DNA from: Deltaproteobacteria bacterium
GTDB lineage: Bacteria > Myxococcota_A > Polyangia > Nannocystales > Nannocystaceae
Direction of reading: 5' to 3'
Assembly: GCA_016709225.1 (NCBI GenBank)
Contig: JADJEE010000012.1
Coordinates: 1,903,501-1,967,500 of the forward strand
DNA: 64,000 nucleotides
Shown: piece after piece, positions 8,423 through 16,177 of the stretch
Layout: each line of letters opens with the position of its first letter
How positions within the stretch are numbered: the stretch's first letter is position 1
The notes under the pieces: model-generated
Databases searched by the model: none
What the model was told of the DNA's origin: nothing
Seen by the model: only the letters and a program-made list of their open reading frames with translations
Translations under genes and position numbers: made by a program

Positions 8423-9286
8423 TCACTTCACCTTGGTGGCGGTCCAGACGAACGTGTACTTGATCTTCGCGCACTTGCTGCCCATCGAGTCGGCGACCTT
8501 CTTGGGCGGCTTGGGGATCTCGAGCTGCTCGAGCGCGAGGCGTACGGCGGCCTTGCCGTCTTCGGGCAGGCTACCGCCCTTGTTGAGGACCTCCTCGATC
8601 GTGCCGTCCTTGCAGATCTTGAGCTGGAACTTGTAGTCGCCGTTCTTGGCCTTGGCGGCGTAGGCCCCGACCTTGAGGTGGTTGAGCGCCTTCATCACCT
8701 CGGTCGCCCACGGATCACCATCGCGGGTGAGGTCGTCCCAACCATCCGGATCACCGAAGGGGTCGCCCTGATCCTGCTGCACGGTCGGCAGGTCGTTCTG
8801 GTAGGGCGTGTTCGAGTGCGTCGGCGTCTTGCTGGTGGGGAGCTTCTTGTCCTTGTTGTCCTTGACGGTCGGCTTGTCCTTCGAGATGTCCTTGGGCTTC
8901 TCCTTCGGAGGCTCGGTGGGGACAGCCTTCTCGTCGGTGGTGACCGAGTCCTTCACCGGCTCCTCTTCGACCGGATCGGGCGCGCGGGTCTCCTGCACGA
9001 TGATCTTCTGCGGCAGCTCCTTCTCGTCGATCTTCTGACCGAGCTTGGCGAGCGTGCCGGGCGTGAAGTCGATCTCGAACGCGTCGTCCTCCTCCTCGGC
9101 GGACTCGTCGCCGGCGGCGTTCGCCACCGCGGAGCCACCCAGGAACAGCGCGAGCGAGGTCAGCGCGAGACCGCCGACGCCACCGACGAACGCCAGCGGG
9201 TTGCGCAACAGATCGCGGAAGTCGCGGCCCACGCTGAGAAACAGCGCGCCCAGGGGATTGCCCGAATCGACGTTGGAACGGCTCAT
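8423..9286 (-). CDS. TonB/AgmX-like energy transducer, copy 1
   Basis: Protein of 287 aa with an N-terminal cytoplasmic tail, one membrane anchor (residues ~29-55), and an acidic EEEDDAFEIDFTPGTLAKLG element. A Lys/Pro/Glu/Asp-rich linker (~90-165) is typical of TonB and TolA rods that span the periplasm. The C-terminal domain holds GWDDLTRDGDPWATEVM, LKICKDGTIEEV and KCAKIKYTFVW. It lies between ExbD (1 nt away) and its own paralogue (5 nt away), so all four genes probably form one envelope motor. The linker is Lys/Pro-rich, unlike the Ala/Pro/Asp linker of copy 2, so the rods diverged faster than the heads. TonB or TolA is the closest functional analogy; no TonB-dependent receptor is nearby. 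Confidence 0.78.
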   Translation of the reverse strand: MSRSNVDSGNPLGALFLSVGRDFRDLLRNPLAFVGGVGGLALTSLALFLGGSAVANAAGDESAEEEDDAFEIDFTPGTLAKLGQKIDEKELPQKIIVQETRAPDPVEEEPVKDSVTTDEKAVPTEPPKEKPKDISKDKPTVKDNKDKKLPTSKTPTHSNTPYQNDLPTVQQDQGDPFGDPDGWDDLTRDGDPWATEVMKALNHLKVGAYAAKAKNGDYKFQLKICKDGTIEEVLNKGGSLPEDGKAAVRLALEQLEIPKPPKKVADSMGSKCAKIKYTFVWTATKVK

Positions 9287-9287
9287 G

Positions 9288-9740
9288 TCATCCCCCTCGA
9301 AGCGCCTTCGTATCGGGCTTCGCGACGAAGCCCACCGACGAGATCTGCGCCTGCTTCAGTGCCACCAGGACATCAACGATCTTGTCGAACGGTACGTTCT
9401 GATCGCCCTGGAGAAAAACCATCCCGTCGGCCTGCAGCTTGGCGTTCGCGGCGAGTTCCTGCTGCATTTGCGCTGGATCCTCGGAGAGCGGCAGCGGGCC
9501 CAAGAACACGTGTCCCACCTTGTCCACGGAGATGACGCTGTAGAGGAAGTCTTCTTCAGACATCTTCTTGCCGCGTCCGGCCGGGATGTCCACGTCGTGG
9601 CCCTCGGGGCCCATCATCGGGGTCGCGACCATGAAGATGATGAGCAGGCACAGCATGACGTCGACCAGGGGTGTGACGTTGATCGCCGACATCGGCGCGT
9701 CGTCGCCATGGCCCGGGTCGTTGTTGATGATGCTCGACAT
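9288..9740 (-). CDS. exbD: ExbD/TolR family biopolymer transport protein
   Basis: ExbD/TolR protein of 150 aa, an inner-membrane stator component with a periplasmic C-terminal domain. The N-terminus holds INVTPLVDVMLCLLIIFMV, with the conserved aspartate of the single transmembrane helix (residue ~27) that carries protons. The periplasmic part includes FLQGDQNVPFDKIVDVL, close to the usual family block. The length is normal. It is followed after 1 nt by the TonB-like gene and preceded by ExbB after 23 nt, which supports a complete motor operon. Sequence alone does not decide between ExbD and TolR; the TolB gene downstream argues for a Tol-like role. Confidence 0.9.
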   Translation of the reverse strand: MSSIINNDPGHGDDAPMSAINVTPLVDVMLCLLIIFMVATPMMGPEGHDVDIPAGRGKKMSEEDFLYSVISVDKVGHVFLGPLPLSEDPAQMQQELAANAKLQADGMVFLQGDQNVPFDKIVDVLVALKQAQISSVGFVAKPDTKALRGG

Positions 9741-9763
9741 GCCGTGGGTGCGCCCCTCGATGT

Positions 9764-10504
9764 CTAGAAGAAGTGCCGCTTCACGATGTTCATGAAGTCG
9801 TTGCCGAAGTTCTGCATCTCGGCGCCGAGCACCTTGAGACGGCGCTGGAAGTAGTTGTAGAGCACGACCGCAGGCACGGCGCTGGCGAGCGCGAGCGCGG
9901 TGGCGATGAGCGCCTCGGCGATGGGGCCGGCAACCGACGCGAGGTCGGCCTTGCCGGCCTCCGAGATCTTCGCGAAGGCGTCCATGATGCCCCAGACGGT
10001 GCCGAACAGCCCGACGAACGGGGCGGCGGAGCCGGTGGTGGCGAGGAACGGCAGCAGGTTCTCGAGCTTGGTCTGCTCGCTGGTGCGGGCACGGGCGAGG
10101 GCGCGCTCGACGTTGTCGGAGTCGCCCATCTTCTCGTGCATGCTGGTGTCGCCCTGCTGCTGCGCGGCGGCGGCGGCCTTCTTGACCTTCGAGAGCTCGA
10201 TGTAGCCGGCGCGGAACATGGCCGCGATCGGGCTGTACTTGAGCTGCTCGGCGACCCGATAGATGTCGTCGAGCCGCTTGCTGTCCCAGAACTTGTTGAG
10301 GAACGTGATCGACTGCGCCTGCGCCATCGAGACGTGGATGAGCTTGTAGAACACCACGAAGACCGTCAGCGCGACGAACAGGAACAGGATGATGACGACC
10401 CCGAGAACGACGCCCTTGGAGTGCGTGATGAGCTCGACGTAGTTCAGCTCGGCGAGCAGGGTTCCCAGCGAAACGGGAAGCGGCGGCAGTTGCGGCGGGG
10501 TCAC
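9764..10504 (-). CDS. exbB: MotA/TolQ/ExbB proton channel family protein
   Basis: ExbB/TolQ-type stator protein of 246 aa. It has an N-terminal transmembrane helix (residues ~28-55, VLGVVIILFLFVALTVFV) and a cytoplasmic region (~60-130). Two further helices follow around GSAAPFVGLFGTVWGIMDAF (~160-180, the family signature) and ADLASVAGPIAEALIATALALASAVPAVVLYN (~195-225). Length and motifs are normal. Translation starts at GTG 10504; the TAGCCT -10 box 10 nt upstream suggests a nearly leaderless transcript, and no Shine-Dalgarno sequence is seen. It is the first gene of the ExbB-ExbD-TonB-like-TolB run and should form the proton-driven motor with ExbD. Confidence 0.92.
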   Translation of the reverse strand: MTPPQLPPLPVSLGTLLAELNYVELITHSKGVVLGVVIILFLFVALTVFVVFYKLIHVSMAQAQSITFLNKFWDSKRLDDIYRVAEQLKYSPIAAMFRAGYIELSKVKKAAAAAQQQGDTSMHEKMGDSDNVERALARARTSEQTKLENLLPFLATTGSAAPFVGLFGTVWGIMDAFAKISEAGKADLASVAGPIAEALIATALALASAVPAVVLYNYFQRRLKVLGAEMQNFGNDFMNIVKRHFF

Positions 10505-10514
10505 GATGGCTCGC

Positions 10515-10520
10515 AGGCTA
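10515..10520 (-). promoter_or_regulatory. TANNNT -10 box for the ExbB operon
   Basis: On the minus strand TAGCCT, preceded by TGG (extended -10 form), ends 10 nt before the GTG start of exbB. With usual -10 to start-site spacing, transcription would begin within about 4 nt of the start codon. Confidence 0.5.
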
Positions 10521-10684
10521 CCACGGCGGCATCGGGCCCCTCAAACCCTCAGCCGTGGCAAAGCGGCCCGCAGCCGCCGTCGGCGTGACCGGCCCCACCC
10601 CATCCCCATCCCATGCCATGCGCGGCCGCGGATGTTCACCGGCGCGGCTCGTTTCGGCCGGCGAGCGGGCGCGCGCTCGGCCTT

Positions 10685-10692
10685 GCTATGCT
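10685..10692 (+). promoter_or_regulatory. Extended -10 box (GC-TATGCT) for the first lipoprotein gene
   Basis: TTGCTATGCT spans 10683-10692; the TATGCT core ends 14 nt before the ATG at 10707. No clear -35 is present, as expected for an extended -10 promoter. The same TGCTATGCT nonamer occurs upstream of the ATPase gene near 56.1 kb. Confidence 0.55.
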
Positions 10693-10706
10693 GCGCGCCC
10701 GGAGCG

Positions 10707-11279
10707 ATGCCAGTGGCACCCGAGCAGCATGACTCCAGCGCGCCTGCCCGCCGGCGCGGGTGCGCCGTGCTGCCGCTGCTGCTGTGCGCGTGTCAGGCCG
10801 GTGGCGTGGTCGAGCTCAACTGGGCGTTCGTCGATCGCGACGGCGACCCGATCTTTCCCGGTGGTTTGTTCACACCGCAGCTGCGCGACGCCTGCGACAT
10901 GCCGGCGCGTCGCGGCACCGCCTCGGCGAAGATCGATCTCGGCGTGGAGCTCGCGATCTGCGACGTCGACTGCGCCGGCGACTGCGAGGGCGACTGTCGC
11001 ATCGCGGAGCCGGAGCGCTTCGCCTGTGACGTGGCGAGGACGACCCTCAACGACGTCCCGGCGTCGTCGCAGCCGTACCTGTTCGTGCTGCGGGCGGTCA
11101 TCACCGGCGCGGGCGACCCCTGCGTCGCGCCGCCGCCGAGCTGCATCGCGGTGCCGGGCCCGCGCGAGCGCTCGGTGGCCCAGGGCCAGGTGACCGATCT
11201 GCAGGTGTTCCAGATCGCCGTCGACATCGATCGCGGCGGTGACGACACGCTCGACTTGGAGGCCTGTGGCTGTGGCTGA
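10707..11279 (+). CDS. Predicted lipoprotein, unknown family (first of three)
   Basis: Hypothetical protein of 190 aa. After a basic N-terminus (APARRRG) comes a short hydrophobic core, CAVLPLLLCAC, ending in a lipobox-like LCAC near residue 29. The mature part has a VVELNWAFVDRDGDPIFPGG block and several cysteines, including a CDVDCAGDCEGDCRI cluster, and ends in CGCG. No known domain is recognised. The VELNWAF/RDGD opening recurs loosely in the next two genes (FRLRWQIEARDGE in the third), suggesting a diverged family of beta-rich surface lipoproteins. ATG 10707 is chosen because it starts the signal peptide and follows a -10 box. The stop overlaps the start of the next gene. Confidence 0.65.
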   Translation: MPVAPEQHDSSAPARRRGCAVLPLLLCACQAGGVVELNWAFVDRDGDPIFPGGLFTPQLRDACDMPARRGTASAKIDLGVELAICDVDCAGDCEGDCRIAEPERFACDVARTTLNDVPASSQPYLFVLRAVITGAGDPCVAPPPSCIAVPGPRERSVAQGQVTDLQVFQIAVDIDRGGDDTLDLEACGCG

Positions 11280-12048
11280 CCGCCTGCGACTGCCGACGCC
11301 CTTGCTGCTGCTCGCGCTGACGGGCGCGTGCGTCTTCCCGAGCGACAACCCCACCGGCATCGAGTTCTCGTGGCTGTTCAAGGAGCACGAGGCCAGCGAC
11401 GGCGACGCCGGACGACGCGTGCGGACCTGCGAAGGCGTGCACGCCGAGACGATGGCGGCCGAGCTGCAGGACACCGGCGATCCGGGCCGCCACGGCGTGT
11501 TCCGCTTCGTCTGCGAGGACGGCTTCCAGACCGCCAACGACCTCGCGCGCACCGCCTCGGAGGCGTTCGTCGAGCTGCACCCCCGCGACTACGAGGTGAC
11601 GCTGTCGGTCGACGACGCCGGCGATCACGAGGTGCTCGCGCAGCGGACCGTCGACGTGCTCGCGCGCGCCGTGACGCTGGAGCTGTGGGAGCTGGCGCGC
11701 GCGCCGATCACCTGGACGCTCGACCTGCAGCACGCCGACGCGTGCGGCGACGTCGGCGTCGCGCTGTACTACGACGACCCCGTGCGCGACCTCGCGGAAC
11801 CCGAGCTCGACGACGAGGGCGCGGCGGTCCCGCTGCTGTACCGCACCACGCTGCGCTCCGATCGCGGGCTCGATCTCACCGGCGAGGCCGGTAGCTGTGA
11901 GTCCCGCGGGGGTCTGCACCGCTTCGAGGCCTTCGACGCCGGGCGCTACCGCCTCGAGCGCACCGTCGACGGCGCCAGCTGCAGCGTTGTGCTCGATCTA
12001 CGCGAGACCGGCACCACGGTGGTGGATCTGTCCAGCGGGTGCGGCTAG
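11272..12048 (+). CDS. Predicted lipoprotein, unknown family (second of three)
   Basis: Hypothetical protein of 258 aa with the signal VADRLRLPTPLLLLALTGAC, giving the lipobox LTGAC near residue 20. The mature region opens with GIEFSWLFKEHEASDGD and contains four to six spaced cysteines that could form disulfides, ending SSGCG like its upstream neighbour. No family is recognised. The GTG at 11272 is chosen: GGAGG sits 9 nt upstream, while the GTG at 11266 is too close to it. The gene overlaps the preceding stop by 8 nt, so the two are cotranslated. By context it is an outer-membrane or surface lipoprotein. Confidence 0.65.
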   Translation: MADRLRLPTPLLLLALTGACVFPSDNPTGIEFSWLFKEHEASDGDAGRRVRTCEGVHAETMAAELQDTGDPGRHGVFRFVCEDGFQTANDLARTASEAFVELHPRDYEVTLSVDDAGDHEVLAQRTVDVLARAVTLELWELARAPITWTLDLQHADACGDVGVALYYDDPVRDLAEPELDDEGAAVPLLYRTTLRSDRGLDLTGEAGSCESRGGLHRFEAFDAGRYRLERTVDGASCSVVLDLRETGTTVVDLSSGCG

Positions 12049-12112
12049 CCGCGCCGCGATCGCGCCACGCGGGCCCTCGCGTCCCGACACCGATGCATCG
12101 CCCGCGCTCGCC

Positions 12113-12121
12113 TGCTAAGGT
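12113..12121 (+). promoter_or_regulatory. Extended -10 box TGC-TAAGGT for the third lipoprotein gene
   Basis: TAAGGT ends 9 nt before the ATG at 12131 and is preceded by TGC. It implies a leader of only a few bases. The AAGG inside it could alternatively act as a Shine-Dalgarno sequence, so the reading is not unique. Confidence 0.45.
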
Positions 12122-12130
12122 CCGCCGGGC

Positions 12131-13573
12131 ATGACGCGGCTTCCTCGCAGCACCGCCTCGCGCGTCGCCCTTGCCGGGCTGGCGCTGGTCGGTGGGTTCG
12201 GCTGCAACCAGACCGCATCGTTCCGTCTGCGCTGGCAGATCGAAGCCCGCGACGGCGAGCTGCTGCCGGTGACCGATCCGCTGCAGTGCAGCGAGTTCGG
12301 TATGAACACCATGCGCGTCCTCGTGACCGACCCGGCCGGGCTGGTCGCGTTCGATGACGTGCTGCCGTGCTTCGCCCACGGCTTCGCCAACCCCGAGCGC
12401 ATGTTCGAGGGCCCCGAGCTCGACGCCGGTCACTACATCGTCGAGGTGCGCGGGCTCCAGCGCGACCTCCAGCCCTGGGAGGACGCACCGCTGGATCCGA
12501 CCTCGACGCAGTTCTGCAGCGGCGCCGCCGCGACCATCGCGTGCAACGAAGTCGACGTCGCGTGTGACTGCCAGCAGTTCGACGCCGAGAAGGACGTGAC
12601 CGTCACCCTCGACCCGTTCGTGTTGACGGCGCCCCGCGAGTGCATCGACGGCATCGACAACGACCGCGACGGCCTGGTCGACGACGAGGACGCGGCCTGC
12701 GGCATCGACGGCCTCGCGTCCGAGTCGCTCGAAGTCAGCGCCGTGCAGTTCCGTGCGGTGCTCAGCCTGTTCGACGGCAACCCGCGCATGACCTGCGAGG
12801 GCGTGCGGCTCATCGACCTGCGCGCACGCGTGTGCCGGCTCGATGATCTCGGCGACGACGGAGCCTGCGACGACACGTCGGCCGTCACGCTCGATCCGGT
12901 GCCGTGCCGGCTCGGTGAGCCCAGCTTCTTCGCGACCACGTTGGGTGAAGGCGAGTGGGTGCTCGAGCTCACCGGTCGCGGCCCCGGCGGCACGCTCACC
13001 ACCGTCCCCGCGACGTTCCCCTTCACGCTGCAGCCTGGGCCCGGCGCATTCGTGCCCATCGCGGTCGACTTCCCGGCCGCGGCGTTCGAGCCCGCGATCG
13101 AGGCGGCCGCCGCCTTCGCCCTCGAGTTCGCCCGCGGCGACGCCGAGTCCACCGCGACGCGCACCTGCCTGCCCCCGGTCGACGGCGGCACGCTCGCGAT
13201 CGCCGACCTCGTCCTCGAGCTCCGCGACGCCCACGGTGGGCCGTTGCCGAGCCCCGCCTCGCTGTCCGACGGCACGGTCCTCGACGGCACGCCGATCCCG
13301 TGCCCGAGCGCCATCGTCCGCACCGCCGCGTTGTCGTGGGGCGGCTTCAGCCTGCGCGCGCAGGCCCGCGCTGCCGACGGCACGGTCTGCTTCTCGACCG
13401 ACACCCCCGATGGTGGCGGCGCGCCGCTGGTGCTGGCGCCGGGGTCTTCGGCCGTCTCGCTGGTGATCCCGCGCGTGCTCGACGAGAACGGCCTTCCGCC
13501 CGCTGCGTGCCGCGACTGCACCACCGACGTCCAGTGCGGCGACGGCACGTGCGTCGACGGCCTGTGCGAGTGA
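12131..13573 (+). CDS. Large lipoprotein with IDNDxDGLVDDEDxxC motif (third of three)
   Basis: Hypothetical exported protein of 480 aa. The signal ends GLALVGGFGC (lipobox GFGC at ~residue 25), followed by FRLRWQIEARDGE, similar to the upstream lipoproteins. Near residue 175-190 lies CIDGIDNDRDGLVDDEDAAC, a calcium-binding-like motif frequent in secreted myxobacterial proteins. The C-terminus carries a small cysteine knot-like segment (CRDCTTDVQCGDGTCVDGLCE). About 20 cysteines are present. It probably sits on the outer surface and is disulfide-stabilised. The three lipoproteins may act together, but the biochemical role is unknown. It converges with the secretin gene across 18 bases. Confidence 0.75.
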   Translation: MTRLPRSTASRVALAGLALVGGFGCNQTASFRLRWQIEARDGELLPVTDPLQCSEFGMNTMRVLVTDPAGLVAFDDVLPCFAHGFANPERMFEGPELDAGHYIVEVRGLQRDLQPWEDAPLDPTSTQFCSGAAATIACNEVDVACDCQQFDAEKDVTVTLDPFVLTAPRECIDGIDNDRDGLVDDEDAACGIDGLASESLEVSAVQFRAVLSLFDGNPRMTCEGVRLIDLRARVCRLDDLGDDGACDDTSAVTLDPVPCRLGEPSFFATTLGEGEWVLELTGRGPGGTLTTVPATFPFTLQPGPGAFVPIAVDFPAAAFEPAIEAAAAFALEFARGDAESTATRTCLPPVDGGTLAIADLVLELRDAHGGPLPSPASLSDGTVLDGTPIPCPSAIVRTAALSWGGFSLRAQARAADGTVCFSTDTPDGGGAPLVLAPGSSAVSLVIPRVLDENGLPPAACRDCTTDVQCGDGTCVDGLCE

Positions 13574-13591
13574 GCGCAACGCAGGTGGCCG

Positions 13592-15931
13592 TCACGGCTC
13601 GGTGCCGGGCACCAGCCCGATCTCGCCGCTGACATCGGTGCGCTGCAGCTCGCGCTCGGCCAGCTCACGCTGGGACAGCTCTTCGTGCATGCGCTGCGCC
13701 TCGGCGTTGACCGCCGACAGCAGGCCCGACTTGCGGTTGTAGTTGATCGCGGTGTCGAGGTCCTTGCGCTTGAACGCGCTGTAGCGCTCGAGGAAATCGA
13801 GCCGCTCCTCCATGCGGCGCTTGTGGATGCGCCGCATGTCGTCGGGGCCATCGAGCACGTGCGGCACCATGATCATGAGCAGGTTGACCTTCTCCTTCTG
13901 CTTCTTGCGCGACTTGAAGGCCCACCCGAGCAGCGGGATCTTCGACAACCCCGGCACGCCCGAGGTGTTGTCGCGCTCGACCTCCTTCATCAGGCCGCCG
14001 AGCACCAGCGGCTGGCCGTCGTGTGCGAGCACCTGCTCGAGCTTGAGCTTGCGCTTGGTGGTGCTGACGCCGAGGCCGGTGGCTTCGACGAAGTTCTCGT
14101 TGTCGAGCTCGACGTCGAGCGAGAGGCTCTTGCCGTCGTTGACGTGGGGCGTGACCTTGAGGCTGAGCTTGATGTCGCGCTGTTGGATCTGCGTGCCGGG
14201 CACGAACTGACTGGCGCCGGTGCTGGTCGTGCCGGGGGTGTACGCGATGTTGCCGGGCACCGGCTTCTGATCGCCGACCTCGATCAAGGCCTCGCGGTTG
14301 TCGGCGGTGTAGATGTGCGGTTCGGCCACGACGTTGACGTCGTTGTCGGTCTGCAGGGCCTGGATGACCACGCCAAAGGCGGGCACGTCGGTGCCGAACA
14401 GCGCCGAGCTACCGGGGATCGCGGGCCCGATGATGCCCGCGGCGAGCCCCGAGAGCACCGACGGATCGAGCAGCACCGAGTTGTGCGTGGAGCTCGGAGC
14501 CGAGGCCGCGAACGCGACCGCATCGCCACTGGCGCTGCCGCTGCTGACGCTGGTCGTGCTGCCGAAGTGCGCGCCTGCGCCAGCGCTGACCAGACGCTCG
14601 ACCGTCAGCTCGAGCAGGTAGACCTCGATGTACACCTGCCGGCGCTCGACATCGAGGCCGCGGATGATCGGCTCGAGCGTGAGGAAATCGGCCGCGGTCG
14701 CATAGATCACCAGCGATCGCGTTGCCGGATCGGCGGTCACGCGGATGTCGGCGCCGAAGCTCGGCACGCTGCCGGCGCTCGCAGCCGCGCCGCCCTTGCC
14801 GGCCGGCTTGTCCTTGCCCGCGCTCGCGGCCGCCGACGCCAACGCCGTGAGCACGTCGGCGACCTCGGCGGGATCGGCGTTGGACAGCGGCACCAGGTGG
14901 AAGCGGGCGGCGCCGCCGGAGAGCGGCACGTCGAGTCGCTCGATCAACCTCGCGATGGTCACGTAGTCGGCCGGTCGCGCGACGATGACCAGCGCCTGCG
15001 TGTGCTGGTCCACCAGCACGCGCGAAGCGGTGGCGGCCTGCTCGGCGCCCGCGACCGGCTCGCTGGCGGCGGCCGCCGCCGGGGCCTTGCTGCTGCCTCG
15101 CGGCGTGGCGGCGGTGCTGGGCTTGCCGGTGGTCGCGGCGGTGCCACCGGTCGGCACGCCGAACACGTCCCGCACGACCGTTGCGATCGCCTCGGGATCG
15201 GCATGACGCAGCTGGTGGAAGTAGATGCGCTCGGTCGGCGCAGCGGCGCGATCGACCTCCTCGAGCAGCCGCAACATCCGCGCGAGATTGGTGCCGGTGT
15301 CGGTGACGAGCAGGAGCTCGCCGACCACGTCGACGCGCCCGGGCTTGGTCTTGAGGCTGTCGAGCAGGCTCCGCAGCTGCTCGGGCGCGGCCGCCTTCAC
15401 GCGGTAGAGCTGGGTGACGTAGCGGTCGGTCGCGGGTGCCTGCGTGTCGGTGCCGTACAGCGGCAGCGCGTGGTTGGCGGCGTCGGCACTCTCGACGATC
15501 TTGTAGAAGTCGCCCGCGCCCTCGACCGTGAGCCCCATGGTCTGCAGCGCGGCGTGGAAGGCCGCGAACGCCTCCTGCATCGTGACCGGCTCGGGCGCGA
15601 GGATGGTGGCCTTGCCGCCACGGACCTTGGGCTCCCAGATGAACTTCTGACAGCTCACGCTGCTCATCCAGTGCACGAGGTCGGTGAGCTCGGCCTCCTT
15701 CGGCAGCGTGATGCGGAAGCGTTCGTTGCCGACGTGCTTCTCGCAGCGGTCGAAGCCGGCCGGCATCCCGTCGGCGGGCCCCATCGAGGGCGCGAGCGAG
15801 GGCGCGAGCGAGGGCGCGAGCGCGGGCGCCTCATCGATGGCAGCCACCGCCGGGGGTGCGGCGACGCCGGTGCGCGGCCACGCGAATGCGAGCGCTGCCA
15901 CGACAGCAGCCATGCGGTGAACGACGAGCAC
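13592..15931 (-). CDS. gspD: GspD/PilQ-type secretin (orphan)
   Basis: Outer-membrane secretin of 779 aa. After a signal (AAVVAALAFAWPRTGVA) and a short LAPS-repeat stretch comes an N0-like domain (residues ~45-145, with FRITLPKEAELTDLVHWMS). Three N-domains follow (~150-420, containing VDVVGELLLVTDTGTNLARMLRLLEEVD and later LVIVARPADYVTIARLIERLD). The secretin core follows with VYIEVYLLELTVERLV, VNVVAEPHIYTADNREALIEVG and PLVLGGLMKEVERDNTSGVPGLSKIPLLGWAF, then a ~90-aa helical tail. Type II pathway secretin is the best fit. No other gsp gene is near. The start is GTG 15931 because AGGAGG lies 7 nt upstream; an ATG seven codons later is the alternative. Confidence 0.9.
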   Translation of the reverse strand: MLVVHRMAAVVAALAFAWPRTGVAAPPAVAAIDEAPALAPSLAPSLAPSMGPADGMPAGFDRCEKHVGNERFRITLPKEAELTDLVHWMSSVSCQKFIWEPKVRGGKATILAPEPVTMQEAFAAFHAALQTMGLTVEGAGDFYKIVESADAANHALPLYGTDTQAPATDRYVTQLYRVKAAAPEQLRSLLDSLKTKPGRVDVVGELLLVTDTGTNLARMLRLLEEVDRAAAPTERIYFHQLRHADPEAIATVVRDVFGVPTGGTAATTGKPSTAATPRGSSKAPAAAAASEPVAGAEQAATASRVLVDQHTQALVIVARPADYVTIARLIERLDVPLSGGAARFHLVPLSNADPAEVADVLTALASAAASAGKDKPAGKGGAAASAGSVPSFGADIRVTADPATRSLVIYATAADFLTLEPIIRGLDVERRQVYIEVYLLELTVERLVSAGAGAHFGSTTSVSSGSASGDAVAFAASAPSSTHNSVLLDPSVLSGLAAGIIGPAIPGSSALFGTDVPAFGVVIQALQTDNDVNVVAEPHIYTADNREALIEVGDQKPVPGNIAYTPGTTSTGASQFVPGTQIQQRDIKLSLKVTPHVNDGKSLSLDVELDNENFVEATGLGVSTTKRKLKLEQVLAHDGQPLVLGGLMKEVERDNTSGVPGLSKIPLLGWAFKSRKKQKEKVNLLMIMVPHVLDGPDDMRRIHKRRMEERLDFLERYSAFKRKDLDTAINYNRKSGLLSAVNAEAQRMHEELSQRELAERELQRTDVSGEIGLVPGTEP
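15786..15821. repeat. Three perfect 12-bp tandem repeats in the secretin N-terminus
   Basis: GAGGGCGCGAGC is repeated three times, encoding LAPS/SLAP repeats on the minus strand between the signal peptide and the N0 domain. It is probably a slippage-prone linker. Confidence 0.9.
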
Positions 15932-16177
15932 GATCGTACCTCCTGCACGCGAACGGCCAGCCCGTGCGCCTACGGCTGGGGTGACAGAGCAAGTCCGCCA
16001 CCACCGACGCCGGTCCAGGAATCGTGCGGAGTTGCCGTTTCGTCACGGCGTGCCGCAGCGCTGCATTGTCTTGTTTTGCCGACGCGTGCTCGCCAGCTTG
16101 TCAGGCATGGCCAGCGCGCGGCGCAGCGTCGTCTCGCAGACGCATGCGCCGGCCACTGCCCAGCGCGATCATGCGCG

